From Parasponia andersonii (taxonomy: Eukaryota; Streptophyta; Magnoliopsida; Rosales; Cannabaceae): a DNA stretch of 64,000 nucleotides. The stretch lies in the NCBI GenBank assembly GCA_002914805.1, contig JXTB01000183.1, positions 594,902-658,901 on the forward strand, given 5' to 3'. The translations under genes were made by a program, and so were the position numbers. Shown in pieces: positions 11,865 through 24,861 of the stretch (positions within the stretch are counted from its first letter, which is position 1; the number at the start of each line of letters is the position of its first letter). The notes below the pieces were generated by a model, which worked only from the letters and a program-made list of their open reading frames with translations, had not been told where the DNA came from and ran no database searches.

Positions 11865-14800
11865 GTATGATTGCTTTTATTTGAAGTATTTGTTTTCCTT
11901 TTTGCTAATTCATAAGCTTTAAAGAAGTCTGGGGTAACTGAAGATTTGAAAATCCTTCGAAGAGAGCAGAATCTCTCTTGCTTCCCTTCCCCCTTTAATG
12001 ACTTTTTACAATGGCTTCAGGAACTTTCAATCTGGGAGCAGTTCATGAAATTTCCGTAACTTGGTTTCATGTCATGGAATGCATAAAGAGCCTATAGGGG
12101 AAGAGTAAGTCTTGCTAATAGTGATGCTATTCCAAAATACTCATTTTGGTGTCCTTATTTTGTTATTACTGCTGGTCAAATAAAACCCCGACTGCCTTCC
12201 TCCTTGAAAACCCCCCAAGGGTGTAATGACTTGCCAACTAGGCATGGCCCTCATTTATTATCTCTTGTTTCTCTTCTCCTTGCCGTGTAATCTATTCTCT
12301 CTTAGTATGGTGTACCCTTCGCCTTCTTGGGGTTTGGGGAAACAGGATTCCTTTCGAGTACAAAAACGGGTTATAATCAGTTTTCTTTCTCTTTACCTCT
12401 CTTGGTGCATGAACTGGCTGTTAGTCTATGTCTTATAGAACAACATGATTATCTTTGACTAATAATTAGCTAGGAAAAATTACGGAGTTGCTGACATATT
12501 GTGCTTAGTTGCTTAACAACCCCTTGTACTTGTATGTAGGTAAACCAACAAAAATGAAATAATCACAGAATATTTATGATCTCACAACTAGACAAATACT
12601 TTCCCACTTGTAGTGTTCTTTTTTCCTTGGGTTTGTTTTAAAAACACTAATCATAAACATGGTAACTGGGGTTGTTACATTGCCACCTTCGGACTATACT
12701 AATGTGATAGCTAAATGTCTTATCGTTCTTGATTAATGTTGACTTTAGGCACTATGTTTTTGAGGGTTTTTATGCATGTCACATCCTTTATGTCCTTTAC
12801 TTTCTTGTTATATTTTTGTTGGTCCTAAATTGGTTTAGTTGATGTTATTCCACTAGCAATAACTTTGTAACCCATGAGTGATCGAATTGACAGGAGTTAC
12901 AGTAAAGGTAGCGTGTTTTTCCCTTCTTCGGCAATTTTTAAGGTAAAGATGCATGAAATGAGTGTCATATACTTCGTCTAATTGGTAATTTAATTTGGGA
13001 ACATTTGGAATCAAGGTTGGTTTGTTCAGCAAAAAGCAATTAAAAATTGAAAATATTGCTCACTTGCCAAATTTTGAGGAATGCTATCTACACAAGGTGA
13101 GAATTAGTTTATGTAAGTTCTAGCTAATTTAGTAAAAACGACAAGCATTAATTTGTCACAGCTGTCGACAATAAATTTCTGGCATCTGGGAAGTGTTTTT
13201 ATGTGCAAAACATTTTGCTGAAATTTTAGATTCAAGAATCCGTCTAATTTCTGTTGATTCGTCATCTTTTTTGTCGACTACATGGCACCCCATTAGCAAA
13301 TTGCAGCATTATCTGGCTAGATGGTATATATTAGATATTTTTCAAACGTCTTTATTATATTATTTTTCACGCAAGAGAAATGACGGTAAGTTTCTTCGTT
13401 TCCTTTATTTTTTGGGTAACTCCTTAATCAGCATATTGCTCAATCATCATTCTTCTTTTGTTTCCCTCTTCATTTAGGATGCAAAACATTAGTCTCTCAA
13501 GTATAATCGAAACTCAAGTTGGAAGCTAAAGAGACCTTGATTTTCTCCTCTAATTGCGACCCCTTAAAGAGAACATAATCATAAAACTTTATTAACTAAA
13601 CGACAATTATAGCTTGTTGCCAAACGTAAAAGGTTTGCTGTCATAATTTCAAATCATGTATCACCTCTTGATCTTTGATGACAACAAATTTTGATAGTGA
13701 CCATGTACTCGAAATAACCTTTCAAAGAAATTTCTTTTGATCCATCTACCGAACATTAAACAAGTAAAGCTAAGTGCCAAGTTTTGCCCTTATTTTGATG
13801 ACAAGGTGTTAGGCCTTTCGCTCTGAGAAAGCACCCAAAAAAAAAAAAAAAAAAGAAATATTGAGCCACTCTTGTTGAACCACAACCACATGGTGGAGGG
13901 GACCATTCCATGGCTGGTTTGAGAGGGCATTGCATGTGTATGGCAAACAAAAGAAAAAGGAGGCAAACCCCCACATAGGTGTAGTAGTTGAGAAGCATAA
14001 AGAAAGAGTAATATGAAAATAGCTCACTAGCAATGAAATCATATGGGCCTCAATTAGGGCCCACAAACTTCTTATAAGATACAAATATTAGAAAAAAGGA
14101 AAAGTGAGGGGAAAGGATGCTTAGCTTTTTCTAGATTAATAATAAAAAAAATAGAAAGAGAAGAGTATGATGTATTAGATTTAGCATGAGAAGCAAAAAG
14201 AGGAAAATTGTTTTGTTCTTATTTGTATAGACACAATTGATTTTTCACATGTGTGGCAGTTGAAGCAATAATTGAATCAAATTTTAACATGAAATTGGTA
14301 AGCCCTTATTTTGAAAGGTTAATTTGATTCCTTAAATTTCAGTACCACATGTTTACTAATGGTTGCTCGAGTTATATTTTAGAAACATAATGCATTACTT
14401 GATTTTTAAAATAAACGCAATGACAATTAAAATGAGAAAGCAAAAAATATATATAATAACAAACCTATGTTCTATTGTTGGACAATAATACCTACTTTTC
14501 ATCTGTTATTTTTTTGATAATAATAGTACAAAAAATAAGGGAAAGAAAAGAAGTTGATTAATCAATAAGAGGTGGAGTGAAAAATTAAGAGGTTAGAGAT
14601 GTAGATCATAATCCACATGGGAATTGTATTAAGAGTACATAAAACCAATCAGATCTCACGTGAAGCTTAGGTGGCTTCTGGTCCTCATAACTGAGGGATT
14701 GCAAATCTTTCATTCAAGTCAGTATGAAAAAAAAAAAAAAAAAAAACAACTACCAACTTAGCAAAGTGTCGGTGGTGGCCCTTTCAGAAGCCCAAAAATC

Positions 14801-15851
14801 TCTACTGCTTTGGACTCTTTGTATTCTGTTTTCTTTTCCCTTTCCTGGCTAAACCGAAAATTAAATAAACTACAATTTTAGGCTTATTAAAAAATCCAAG
14901 GAATATCATTAGAATCTGACAGTCTAGTATTGGTTTAGAACCTGAAAATTCCATAAGTTGAATAAAGAACTTTTGACCATTGAACATGAAACCCTTTAAA
15001 AACATTTCTGGGTCTATATAAGTCTATATGATAAAAATTTAGGACTAAATGATGCGGAGCTTAAAGCGTAGGATTATACAAACCTAAATTAGAATTTTTC
15101 TTTTGGGGAAACGTGACATAAGTTTTAATTTTTGTTACTCATGTTTAATAGGTTAACTCCATAAGGTCCAAGTATTGTATAGAGTCTTTTGTTTTAATTT
15201 CATATTTATTGTTTGCCTCCTAAAATCGTAATTATTGTGATTTTTGTTTTAAAATTGTTCATTTATTCTTTCTGTCTATAAAACTGGACACTCTTGGCTT
15301 ATTGTAGACATTAGTTGATGATTCATTCTCTCGCTATTATACCAAATCAATCGAATATTTGATGTTTATTTTTCTGGACTTAGACTATACAACCTCCTAT
15401 CTCGGTATTTTATCTTCAAAAGTCATATTTATTCTTTTAAAAAATAAAATATTAAATTCTAAAATATAACTATTTCCACATTTGGAATTGACATAACTGA
15501 ATTTTCATGTTTTTTATAATTTGTTAGCTCAAAAATATAAATAGGATTTTCCTTTTTTTTTTCTTTCTTTCATTTATTTATTCATTAATGGATAATAGCA
15601 ACAACTAACCAAAGTAGCGTACGGAGAGGGACGAGAATATAGGAAGGAAGACCGGAAGAGTAGCTTAACTGAAAAAAAAAAAAAAAAAAACCTGCAAAAT
15701 ATGGCAAGAAAGTAATAACTGAAAAATCCAGGGGGCAGTTTAATAATATCAAGTCCAACTCAAGCCAAAGGAAAAAAAAAAAACGGAAAAAAAAAGAAGA
15801 AAAAAGCAAAAAAGAAAGTACTCACTGTACCTGTAATCCAAAATCCAGAGC

Positions 15852-15872
15852 GAGAGAGAGAGAGAGAGAGAG
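15852..15872 (+). repeat. (GA)n microsatellite upstream of ankyrin gene
   Basis: About ten GA units in a purine-rich stretch about 340 bp before the proposed leader intron. Placed together with the CT tract at 16033 it probably marks the promoter or first exon of the gene at 17002. Confidence 0.8.
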
Positions 15873-16027
15873 TTAGAGTTTAGAGAGAGAAAGAAGATCT
15901 GAGTTGGAAAAACTGAGTTGGGGTGAACGAGTTAGAAGAAGAAGGTGGAAGAACCTGACCGTTGGATCCCAACTCAGATAAACCCCTACCTACCTACCGT
16001 CCGTCCGATTAAGCTCCTCTTCTCATT

Positions 16028-16032
<5 letters not shown>

Positions 16033-16068
<36 letters not shown>
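16033..16068 (+). repeat. (CT)n microsatellite in probable 5' UTR
   Basis: About 18 CT units. Y-patch or CT-rich leaders of this kind are common at plant transcription starts. It is followed by a candidate leader intron (GT at 16193 to AG at 16620). Confidence 0.8.
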
Positions 16069-16069
<1 letters not shown>

Positions 16070-16192
16070 TTTCTCTGTGAAACCTTAATTTGGAGCTCAC
16101 ACCTAAAATTCTGAAGAATAGGAGAGAGAGAAAGAGAGACACGGCTTTTCAAAACCTTTTTTTTTTTTCTTTTTCTTTTTTATGATTTTCAG

Positions 16193-16620
16193 GTACTTTG
16201 TCGCTTTCTTCATCTTTCTGTGCGTTCTTGATTAGCGAGAAAAGGAGTGTTATTTTCTGTTTGTTTGCTGGGAAAGTGAGATGGACAACAAAGATAGTGT
16301 AATTGTTAGTGGGATTGAGGGTATTTTAGTATAGCAATGTATGGAGATAAGGAACTTGGTTACTTGGATTTATTTATTTATTTATTTTTGGGATCCGAAG
16401 ATTTTTCCGTTTTTGAAAAGTTACTGGATTTAGAACTCGTCTTTAAAATTTTTCTGAGGAACCCAAATAGAAATTATTGTTTTGGAAAGATTGTTTCTTT
16501 TGGTTTGTTGATTTTTACTCTTTTGGTTTGTCGATTTTTACTCTTTGGGTTTTAGCTGGGGGAAAGATTGTTGTTTCTTTAATGGTGTTTGAGCTGGGTT
16601 TTGTTTTGTTTGTTTTGCAG
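16193..16620 (+). other. Candidate 5' UTR intron of the ankyrin gene
   Basis: ATTTTCAG|GTACTTTG gives a donor at 16193, and the T-rich run ending TTTGTTTTGCAG gives an acceptor at 16620. The intron is T-rich like other introns here. Inferred from splice consensus and base composition only; no transcript evidence. Confidence 0.5.
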
Positions 16621-16654
16621 CTTCGAAGTTCTTTTGTAACTTAACTACGTTGTG

Positions 16655-16729
16655 ATGGAGCTTAGCGTCAGGTGGTGTAAGTGGGTTTCACTGATTGAGC
16701 AGCAGAATTGGTATAATTTGGATTTTTGA
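16655..16729 (+). promoter_or_regulatory. Upstream ORF (24 codons) in the ankyrin gene leader
   Basis: An ATG at 16655 opens a 24-codon frame ending in TGA at 16729, in the proposed second leader exon. At least three further short ATG frames follow before the main start: 16744 (four codons), two overlapping ones near 16769-16790, and one near 16943. Such leaders usually lower translation of the main ORF. Peptide conservation cannot be judged here. Confidence 0.5.
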
Positions 16730-16823
16730 ACTGAATTATTCAAATGGGTTCGACCTAAAATCTTTGAATGCATGATTGTTAGGGTTAAATAGTTTTGAAG
16801 TCCATAAATTTGGTATTGGTCTC

Positions 16824-16881
16824 AAACCCTAGAAACTGTTTGTGGTTCTTGGAAACCCTAGAAACTGTTTGTGGTTCTTGG
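16824..16881 (+). repeat. Perfect 29-bp tandem duplication carrying two telo-boxes
   Basis: Two identical 29-bp units (16824-16852 and 16853-16881), each starting AAACCCTAG. The repeat lies in the leader of the ankyrin gene 120-178 bases before its ATG. Confidence 0.85.
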
Positions 16882-17001
16882 AAGTGTGGCTGGGATTACA
16901 ATATTTTCCAATTTGAGTTCAAAACCTTGACTTTCACTGGGAATGGAAGTGGCTTTTCTGGCTTAGAAACGAATATAGAAAATTAGAATCATCCAGAATC
17001 A

Positions 17002-19933
17002 ATGGAAGATTTTTCTAAGTATGCTCACAGTCCAGCTCACTTAGCAGTTGCTCGGCGGGATTATGCCTCTCTCAGGCGCATTATCTCTGATCTGCCTCGG
17101 CTTGCCAAGGCCGGTGAGGTTATCACTGAAGCTGAATCTCTTGAGGCGGAGCGTCAAGCTGATTTTGTTTCAACCGTCATTGACCAGCGTGACGTTCCTG
17201 GCCGTGAGACTCCTCTGCATCTTGCTGTACGCCTCAGGGACCCAATTTCGGCTGAGATACTAATGGCTGCTGGTGCGGATTGGAGTCTTCAGAATGAAAA
17301 TGGTTGGAGTGCTCTCCAAGAAGCGGTCTGCACGAGAGAGGAAACAATTGCTATGATCATTGCTAGGCACTACCAACCTCTTGCTTGGGCCAAATGGTGT
17401 CGGAGACTTCCCCGAATCGTTGCCTCCGCGTCACGAATTCGGGATTTTTACATGGAGATAACGTTTCATTTTGAGAGCTCAGTCATACCTTTTATTGGCC
17501 GCATTGCGCCTTCAGATACTTACCGGATCTGGAAGCGGGGTTCGAATCTTCGTGCCGATATGACTCTTGCTGGGTTTGATGGGTTCCGCATTCAAAGGTC
17601 CGATCAAACGTTTCTCTTTCTTGGAGAAGGCTACAGTTCGGAGGATAATAATGTGAATTTGGCACCTGGTACTCTGATTGTTCTCGCCCACAAAGAGAAG
17701 GAAATTACTAATGCTTTGGAAGGGGCTGGTGCCCAACCGACAGAACAAGAAGTTGCCCATGAAGTGGCCTTGATGTCACAGACAAATATGTATAGGCCTG
17801 GAATTGATGTAACTCAGGCTGAGCTTGTTCCACATTTAAACTGGAGGAGACAGGAGAGGACTGAGATGGTTGGAAGCTGGAAGGCTAAAGTTTATGATAT
17901 GCTTCATGTCATGGTTAGTGTGAAATCGAGGCGGGTTCCAGGTGCTATGACTGATGAGGAGCTCTTTGCGGTGGATGATGAAGAGAGGATGGCCAATGGT
18001 GGTGACAATGATGAGTATGAAGACGTGTTGACAGTTGAGGAAAGAATGCAGCTTGATTCTGCACTTCGTATGGGCAACTCAGATGGTATTTGTGAGGATG
18101 AAGAACATGGGGCTTTTGATGGCCATGAGAATGGTTCGGTAGGTGCCTATGAAAATGGTGAGTCCAATGGTTATGTTAAGGAGAAGAAGAGTTGGTTTGG
18201 TTGGAATAAGAAAGGTGTCAAGGCTAATGGTGATGATTCCGAAGAACCGAAAAATTTGAAGAAGATCTCAAAGTTGGCTCCAGAAGGTAGCAACCAGAAA
18301 TCACTTGATCATCAAAAACCATTATCTGAATCATCTAGGGAAGATGCGGTGGACGCCAAGAAGGGAAAGGAAAAAAGCAGCAAGAAGAAGAAGAAGAAAG
18401 GGGTCACTGGTGAGACGAAGCATGAGAGTGAGTACAAAAAGGGTTTAAGACCTGTATTGTGGTTGACTCCTGATTTCCCTTTAAAGACCGATGAGCTCCT
18501 GCCTTTACTAGACATTTTAGCTAACAAAGTCAAGGCTGTTAGGAGATTAAGGGAGCTTTTGACTACTAAACTTCCTCACGGCACCTTCCCTGTTAAGGTA
18601 ACTCAAGATTTTACTCTTTGCACTTCTTTAAACATACTATCAATATTTTTCTTGTGTGCTGGTTAATGTTTGATTGCTGTATGCGTACACTATTTCTACG
18701 GTTCTTTTTATTTCCTTTTGAATTCCCTGATGAAAATTTATCCTGTATATAATGTTTGCTTTTATTCTTCCAACTTGTTATTATATTTCAGTCCTTTTTG
18801 AGTACACTCCACCAGTTGGTTAGAATTTTGAAAACATCTTTCTTTCATGGACACCGCTGCTTCTTACTATTGCTTAACTCCACAGTTGCAGCTGTTGATA
18901 CTCGACTATTTCATTGCCATGAATAGATCAAGTTTGTCTTGGAGCTAAAAGCTTTAAGATATAGAGATCTTTGAAGCATAATAATAGTTTCATGCTGAAA
19001 TTCTTAGAATTAGAAGGCCAATTTTTAGTACATTTTTAGTTTCTTTGGATTCTTGACTTCATCTCTCTTAAGCAAATAGAAGTCCAGTTTCTTGTTTTTC
19101 AGTTAGTACATGTGACTTGAAACCTTAATGCTGCGTGAGAGTTGGGCATGTAGTATCTTAATTATATTTCTACTGCTTTTAAAAAAGACTGAAAGTATCA
19201 TTGACAAAAATTTACTGTCACTTGCGGGAAGTTAGACATGCATTCTGCCTCTTTATTTAGTAGTTTTACACCTTCTGAAACTGTTATGAATTTTTATAAC
19301 AAAGTTAAGCTTATCTGCTTCTTGATTACTTTGATCTGATATATAAAAAGACTAGTGTGGATAGATGTTTCAGGGACTGATTTTCCATTACTTGAGTCGC
19401 AGTATTGTATTAGTCTCTTGAATGTATGAAAGGACATGATTTTGGATAGTTTTCCATACTGACCATCAGTTCGAAAGAACTGTTGTGCTTATTTTTTCTC
19501 TATTTGAGTGTCAATCATTAACGATGACCTTTCCCTGCCATAGGTTGCCATTCCCATTGTCCCAACCATAAGAGTCCTTGTTACTTTCACAAAATTCGAG
19601 GAGCTACAACCGGTGGAAGAGTTCTCAACTCCTCTTTCCAGTCCAGCACATTTCCAGGATGCCAAGTCGAAAGAATCAGAAGGGTCTTCTTCATGGATTT
19701 CGTGGATGAGAGGGAGCCGAGGCGGGCAATCAAGCGACGGTGATAGTCATAGATATAAGGACGAAGTTGACCCATTTCACATACCATCGGACTATACTTG
19801 GATCGACGCCAACGAGAAAAAACGACGAATGAAGGCCAAGAAAGCCAAGAGCAAGAAGCATAAAAAGCACACAGCAGCCAGAGGTGGTGGTGATGGGGTA
19901 CAAAATCAGGTGACCGAGGATGTGGAAGAGTAA
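17002..19933 (+). CDS. Ankyrin-repeat / GPCR-chaperone domain (ANKRD13-type) protein
   Basis: Two exons, 17002-18597 and 19544-19933, encode 661 residues. Residues about 10-120 hold ankyrin repeats (SPAHLAVARRDYASLRR; ETPLHLAVRLRDPISAEIL). Residues about 130-320 and the C-terminal part (GLRPVLWLTPDFPLKTDELL, then LTTKLPHGTFPVKV, PTIRVLVTFTKFEEL) match the GPCR-chaperone domain of ANKRD13 proteins, which in animals handle ubiquitylated membrane receptors. Plant members are not well studied, so a role in membrane-protein folding or sorting is inferred. Residues about 330-470 are an acidic then lysine-rich low-complexity linker (a KKKKKK run near 467). The C-terminus is lysine-rich. The start gives the family-typical MEDFSKYAHSPAHLAV. 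The gene is convergent with the glycosyltransferase downstream. Confidence 0.92.
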
Positions 19934-21578
19934 TTGGGATTAAAGAAAAGAGAATTAAAAATGTTACACTCTGAAGAGGCTGACAAACAGAAAGAGGAGG
20001 TAAAAGCACATTCTTTGCGCACATCTGACTTTATATTCTTCCCTCTGAATTTATGTGGGAAAATCTCATTAGGTGGTGGATAAGTTGGTGTTCATTCAGA
20101 AGAGGGTTATTTTATTACTTATTCGGTTTTTTATTGTTATGTGATATGTGGAATTTGAGAGGAACAGGCTCCTCTTTTCTTAATAGCTTATTGCGTCTTG
20201 ATTTTTCTTTCGACACACGAATCAGTGTATCTAAAGCTGTTTATCATTTTTGTGATTGGCATTTCAGTTTGTTATTTCAGCCATAATTATTTTCTTTTCT
20301 TTTTTTTTTTTTTTTCAAACTTTCAAGGGATTTTGGCATTTTTTGGTTCATTGTGCGTTCAAATTTAAAATTGTAGTTGGAGACTGCCATTGCTTTCGCA
20401 ATATTGATGGATAGATTTGTCGTTTCTTGGAAAAGATTGCCTTTAGGATTAGATAAACAACAAAAGAAGATTAGCACAAATCTGCATTAGAGTAGCAGTA
20501 CCTTGACCAAGAAATTGAATTCAATACTTGCAAAAGCTTGACTTGTGTCTTGTAGTGCATGGTTTTATGTTCCTGGACTCACATCAGCAAGCTAAAGTCT
20601 GGAGCCTCCAAGTGGAACGCTGGTCCACAGATTGTCAATCTTGTTGAAAACTTTGGTTTTTGTAACCCTTTGTTGAAACCATCACCACATTTTTTTCTGA
20701 GAACGCTTAGTTTATACATAGACAGGGGGAGAATAATTAAAGAATTGACAGTTTTGGAACTATTCTCTTATTTTGTTTGAGTGTTTAAAGTAGGGACTGA
20801 AGAACTTGGATACATAAAATAAAGTACACTCAGTGGCTCTAAAATGTCTGAGAGACAAATAAGAACAAGTGAAGTTATACCATTAGTTCTCAGCTGCAAA
20901 AAGCCATTATATTTTATGGATTTTATTGTTCTCACGTGTAAAATAAAAATTTGACCTAATTTTTTTTTCCTGGAAGACTTAGATAGTGCATGGCAAAATG
21001 TTTATTACTGATCAAGTTATCATGTAATTATTTCAATCCTTTCATGACTTATGGGGGTTTGTTTTTCCAGAAAAAATACGAGCATTTTCATGTTAATGGA
21101 AATAAAGGGTTACCATACTTATCAAGCCTTCAATTAACTATCATCAGATCTTTTCTTAAGACGATGACAGACAAGTTTCAAGAAGTCAGCCAAAAGTAAC
21201 ATCTACTTGTATTAAGAGAAGGAACAAAGATAAAAGAGATTTTACATATATATACATATATATATATATATTCACCGTCAGTTTAAATTTGGTATGTGTA
21301 CATAAAGGACATGTACAAAACACATCATCGTATCAAAAATGAATACAACTAAACATAGAGACAACAAGGCAGTCGGCCATCACAATAGTTGTTGAGCACC
21401 ATCAATTCTTTTTTGTACATTCCTACGATGTCATGTAAATAGTGCATGGACTATGTACGGATCTCGCACCATTGCATATAGCAGAATATGATTCGACTAA
21501 AGCCGTAGGTACTAAGCACAGCTGGTGCTATGAATATAACTACTATTCAAATTTACATACCTACTTTCTTTTGAATCT
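19934..21578. other. Convergent 3' flanks between ankyrin gene and GT23-like gene
   Basis: 3' UTRs of both convergent genes plus spacer. It contains poly-T near 20300 and an AT microsatellite at 21246-21271. No supported coding sequence; the 60-77 codon ORFs lack any recognisable composition. Confidence 0.6.
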
Positions 21579-24500
21579 TTACCAGAATCTGTCTTTGTTG
21601 ACGCTCAAGTAGCCAGCCATGACTTTTCCACCAGTGTTCCTCATTCCATCTATCAGGAAGCACCAAGTGGAACCCAAGGCCCCAATGAAGAAATCAGCTT
21701 CGACCGCCATCAATAAATTGACAATGGGATAATTTGTGCTAATCTCCCTACCAAGACTTGCTTCATAAGTGGCCATTGTCGCCTTCCCAACTTGTCTTCT
21801 CACATTGGTATAATAGAAGTTCCAGTTCGAGTACCCTTTGGTCTTGTCAATAACTTCCTGGATTTAAACAAGACCGTAGTTTAGCTTTTTACTTCCGCTA
21901 AAGCTAAAACAATACGAAACGAAATAATTGAACCAACTACTGACCTGCATTTCAGTGGATAGCCAAACACTGTTGAGGTGTGGGAAGCGCCTTCTGATGC
22001 GGTCAGCTAGACTCATATATTCTTTGAATTCAACTACCTTCATTTCGCACGCTTTGTCTCCCATTCTCACGTGCATGCTCAGTAGTGGCCATGGTATCCA
22101 AGGCTTATGATTTGACCATACAAAATCTTCAATATCAAATCTTTTGTCATTTGTAACATCCTGCAAAACAAAAGGGCATTAAACTTCTACTCTGACTGAA
22201 ATTAAGAAAAACATCCTCTCTTTTTATGTTGATATGAACTGATATCAACCTATTATTTTTATCCGAATCAAGAAATCACAAGTAAGCAATAAATTAACAA
22301 TTGAGTGCAAGAAAAGCAAACAAAGAAGTTTTTACAAAAATTTCGTTCTCAAAGTTCGTTTAGTATCTTTCCACAAGCAAAACAGGGGACAAGGACTAGA
22401 ATTGCCAACCTTAGGCCATTGTCCGGAAAAACTATTGAGAACCATTGTAGCAGCTTCCTTTCCGAATGCCGCATGGCGAGCAGCATTCATTAAACCACAT
22501 GTGTACTCGCTTTGGAATCTCAATAGATAGCGTACTGCCTGATGGAATATTGCGAACTAAAATATGAACTTATCAACTGATGTTAGCATATCATTTTGAC
22601 TAGAAGTGACATTACCTGTGCTCTCCACCACCTTCGATCCATTTTGCGATGATGAGCAATTAAACTGCCATTTATTTCTGTGGTTGGCTGCAGATAACTC
22701 CAAGGGTCGCCCCATAACCTGCATTTAGTAACCTCAATGATATGTCACAAACCACTGGCTGAAATTAAAACAATTTGATTTTGTATAATTTTTTCATTAC
22801 CTAGGAGTACGTCCAGCCCATATTTGCTTTGAACTATAATTTTGTTTTCCTGTTACAATTCCTTCCTTCCATGCCTCTTTACTACCTAGAAGCTCAAGTG
22901 CACGATCACGGCATTCTTGGGAAGTTTCCGGAAAAAAGTAGCAAGACCAGCTGGAGCGGGTTGAACCTATGAATTTAGTTAATGTATCAGGAGACAAGAT
23001 TGGACTTATATTTGAACTTTACATCAACTCCTAATGAAAAACAAACTAAGCAAATGAAACAAACTATATGATGTCTAGCCCGAAAAATTCAGACAAACAA
23101 AAAACCAATAAAAGCACTGCCATGATATACCTTTGCAGCCATTATGGTCAGCTCGATTATAGAAGTTAGTCACAAGGACCCTTTTTTCATTGATTGCAAG
23201 AGCAAGAAGACCAGCCATTCCAGCAAGCTGGGCTCCAATACCAAATCCGGGTTCTCTTTCCCAATCAGCTACAAGAAATCTCACACTAGGATCTCCGCAG
23301 TTTAAAGGATGCTGATGAAGCCATATGTCTCTTTGCACTTTTCTAGTCAAAGGGTAATTCTCTTGATCAGACCCGGCTATCTGCAAAAGCTTGCAGGTTG
23401 TAAAACATTGCACGATAATACCATCCCATAAAATAAGAGTCGTCTAATGCATAAAATACACAGAGAGCTTAAGTGGAAAGGACATAGAGGATTTCAACTT
23501 ATTGTCTACATTGACAAAGAGTGATTCGATTTAGACCTTAGGAACGTACCCAGGGAGGATGACCACCTTCAGATGAAGCCTGATGCTTAAAATTCGTAAA
23601 GCGATCATTTGTTACTGCTGCTGGATATGTCTCCAAGAGTCCCTTCCAACTTGTCCAAGGAGGGAAATTCTCATTTCCATCACGCTTATCCAGCCGCTCA
23701 TTTACTTGTGCTTTCAACTTGCAGTTTTCCAAGTGAGGAGCATTTGGGACATTTGATTTGTTCAATCCAAGTTTCAGGAGAAGCTCATTTTCTTCCGATG
23801 GCGATTTGGTCAGGAAAGAACTCCAAGCAGAATAGAGTAATGACACCCTGTCATCTTTGGTTTTTGCCTTACTTTTCCTTGAATCGATTATTTTCTCAGT
23901 TGCTTTTGGTACAAAATTACAGTCTGTACCTGAATTAGTTCATCCTAAACGATGTCAATAAGTTTCACTTTCACGTATTATTGTAAATGACATCATTCAA
24001 TATACCAATGAGTTTGTATAGCTGGGATTGTGCATTAAATAAATTTCCATAAGGAAATAATATATATATATATATACTAAATAGATTCCTTCAACCGTTT
24101 CTTCAAGTTGGCCAACCTCAAAAAGTAGGGACTATTGGCTTCTATTGCAAGTATACTTAATAGAAGATTGAGGCTGGACTTGTTAAAGAAGATATGATAT
24201 GGATTTTAACTGAAAGTCAAATTATTAGATAACTGAAATGCTAAATTAAATGCATTCATAAAGAAGCTACTCTCAACTTTTTTTCCCCCCTTCATTTTTG
24301 GTAATTAAATTATTTTCCAACTTTGACTTGCTTTCAGTACACCCTTTAATCATCTTATCATTGCTTTTTTCATTAACTTAAGAAAAAATTAATTAAACCT
24401 CATCAAAAGAGACAAAAATTAAAATAACTGCCAAATTAATTACCAAAATGCTCTATATCCTTCACAAACTTTCATTCCCATAATCATTCCATCCTAAAAT

Positions 24501-24861
24501 TTTCCTTTGAATTTAAGCAAAGGCAAATTTGACAAAAAGCAGTTTTTTTTTTTTTTTTTAACTAAAGAGAAAAAAATATTCATCAAGAAATGGAGAATTT
24601 CCAGATATGAAAACCAGTAATGAGGAAATTGAACTCACTGATAATCTCAGAGCTTGAAGTCCCCATTGAAATGGCAGAAAATGAGATTCGACCAAGCTCA
24701 AAAGTACCAAGAGATGTAAAAATAGCCAGAAACAAGGAGGTGAGACAGACTCCACATAGAAAACCCACCACACAAATTTGGCATGGAAAAGAATTACCCA
24801 TCTGCAAAGCCTTCTGTGAAACCACTCTCTCAAGAGACTTCTGATTTAATGCTTCCATCAT
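21579..24861 (-). CDS. GT23 (FUT8/NodZ)-like glycosyltransferase, type II membrane protein
   Basis: Probable Golgi fucosyltransferase-like enzyme. Eight exons on the minus strand: 24861-24615, 23929-23550, 23380-23131, 22966-22801, 22718-22616, 22538-22410, 22160-21945, 21857-21579; 589 residues, all GT-AG and in phase. Residues about 28-50 form one hydrophobic segment (VVGFLCGVCLTSLFLAIF) after a short basic N-terminus, so a type II anchor. The lumenal part has WEREPGFGIGAQLAGMAGLL and SMHVRMGDKACEM, the latter like the H-x-R-x-(G/T)-D-K donor-binding motif of alpha-1,6-fucosyltransferases. Near the end, ADFFIGALGSTWCFLIDGMR matches the position of the last GT23 motif. Substrate and linkage are unknown; class assignment is by motif, not by alignment. 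Confidence 0.82.

Larger units (their letters stand above)
11865..16192. other. DPH6 3' flank and upstream region of the ankyrin gene
   Basis: About 4.3 kb without a supported gene. It holds DPH6 3' UTR sequence, AT-rich spacer with several poly-A/T runs (13836, 14727, 15671) and, from about 15840, a purine/pyrimidine-rich segment with GA and CT repeats typical of a plant core promoter and leader. Short ORFs here are low-complexity or poly-F/poly-K and were not accepted. Confidence 0.6.

Noticed and set aside
19587..20024. 145-codon minus-strand ORF
   Set aside because: Antisense of exon 2 of the ankyrin protein gene, which has clear family similarity on the plus strand.
24061..24077. (TA)n tract near the glycosyltransferase intron
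   Set aside because: Checked as a possible TAM insertion site; no element termini beside it, so a plain microsatellite.
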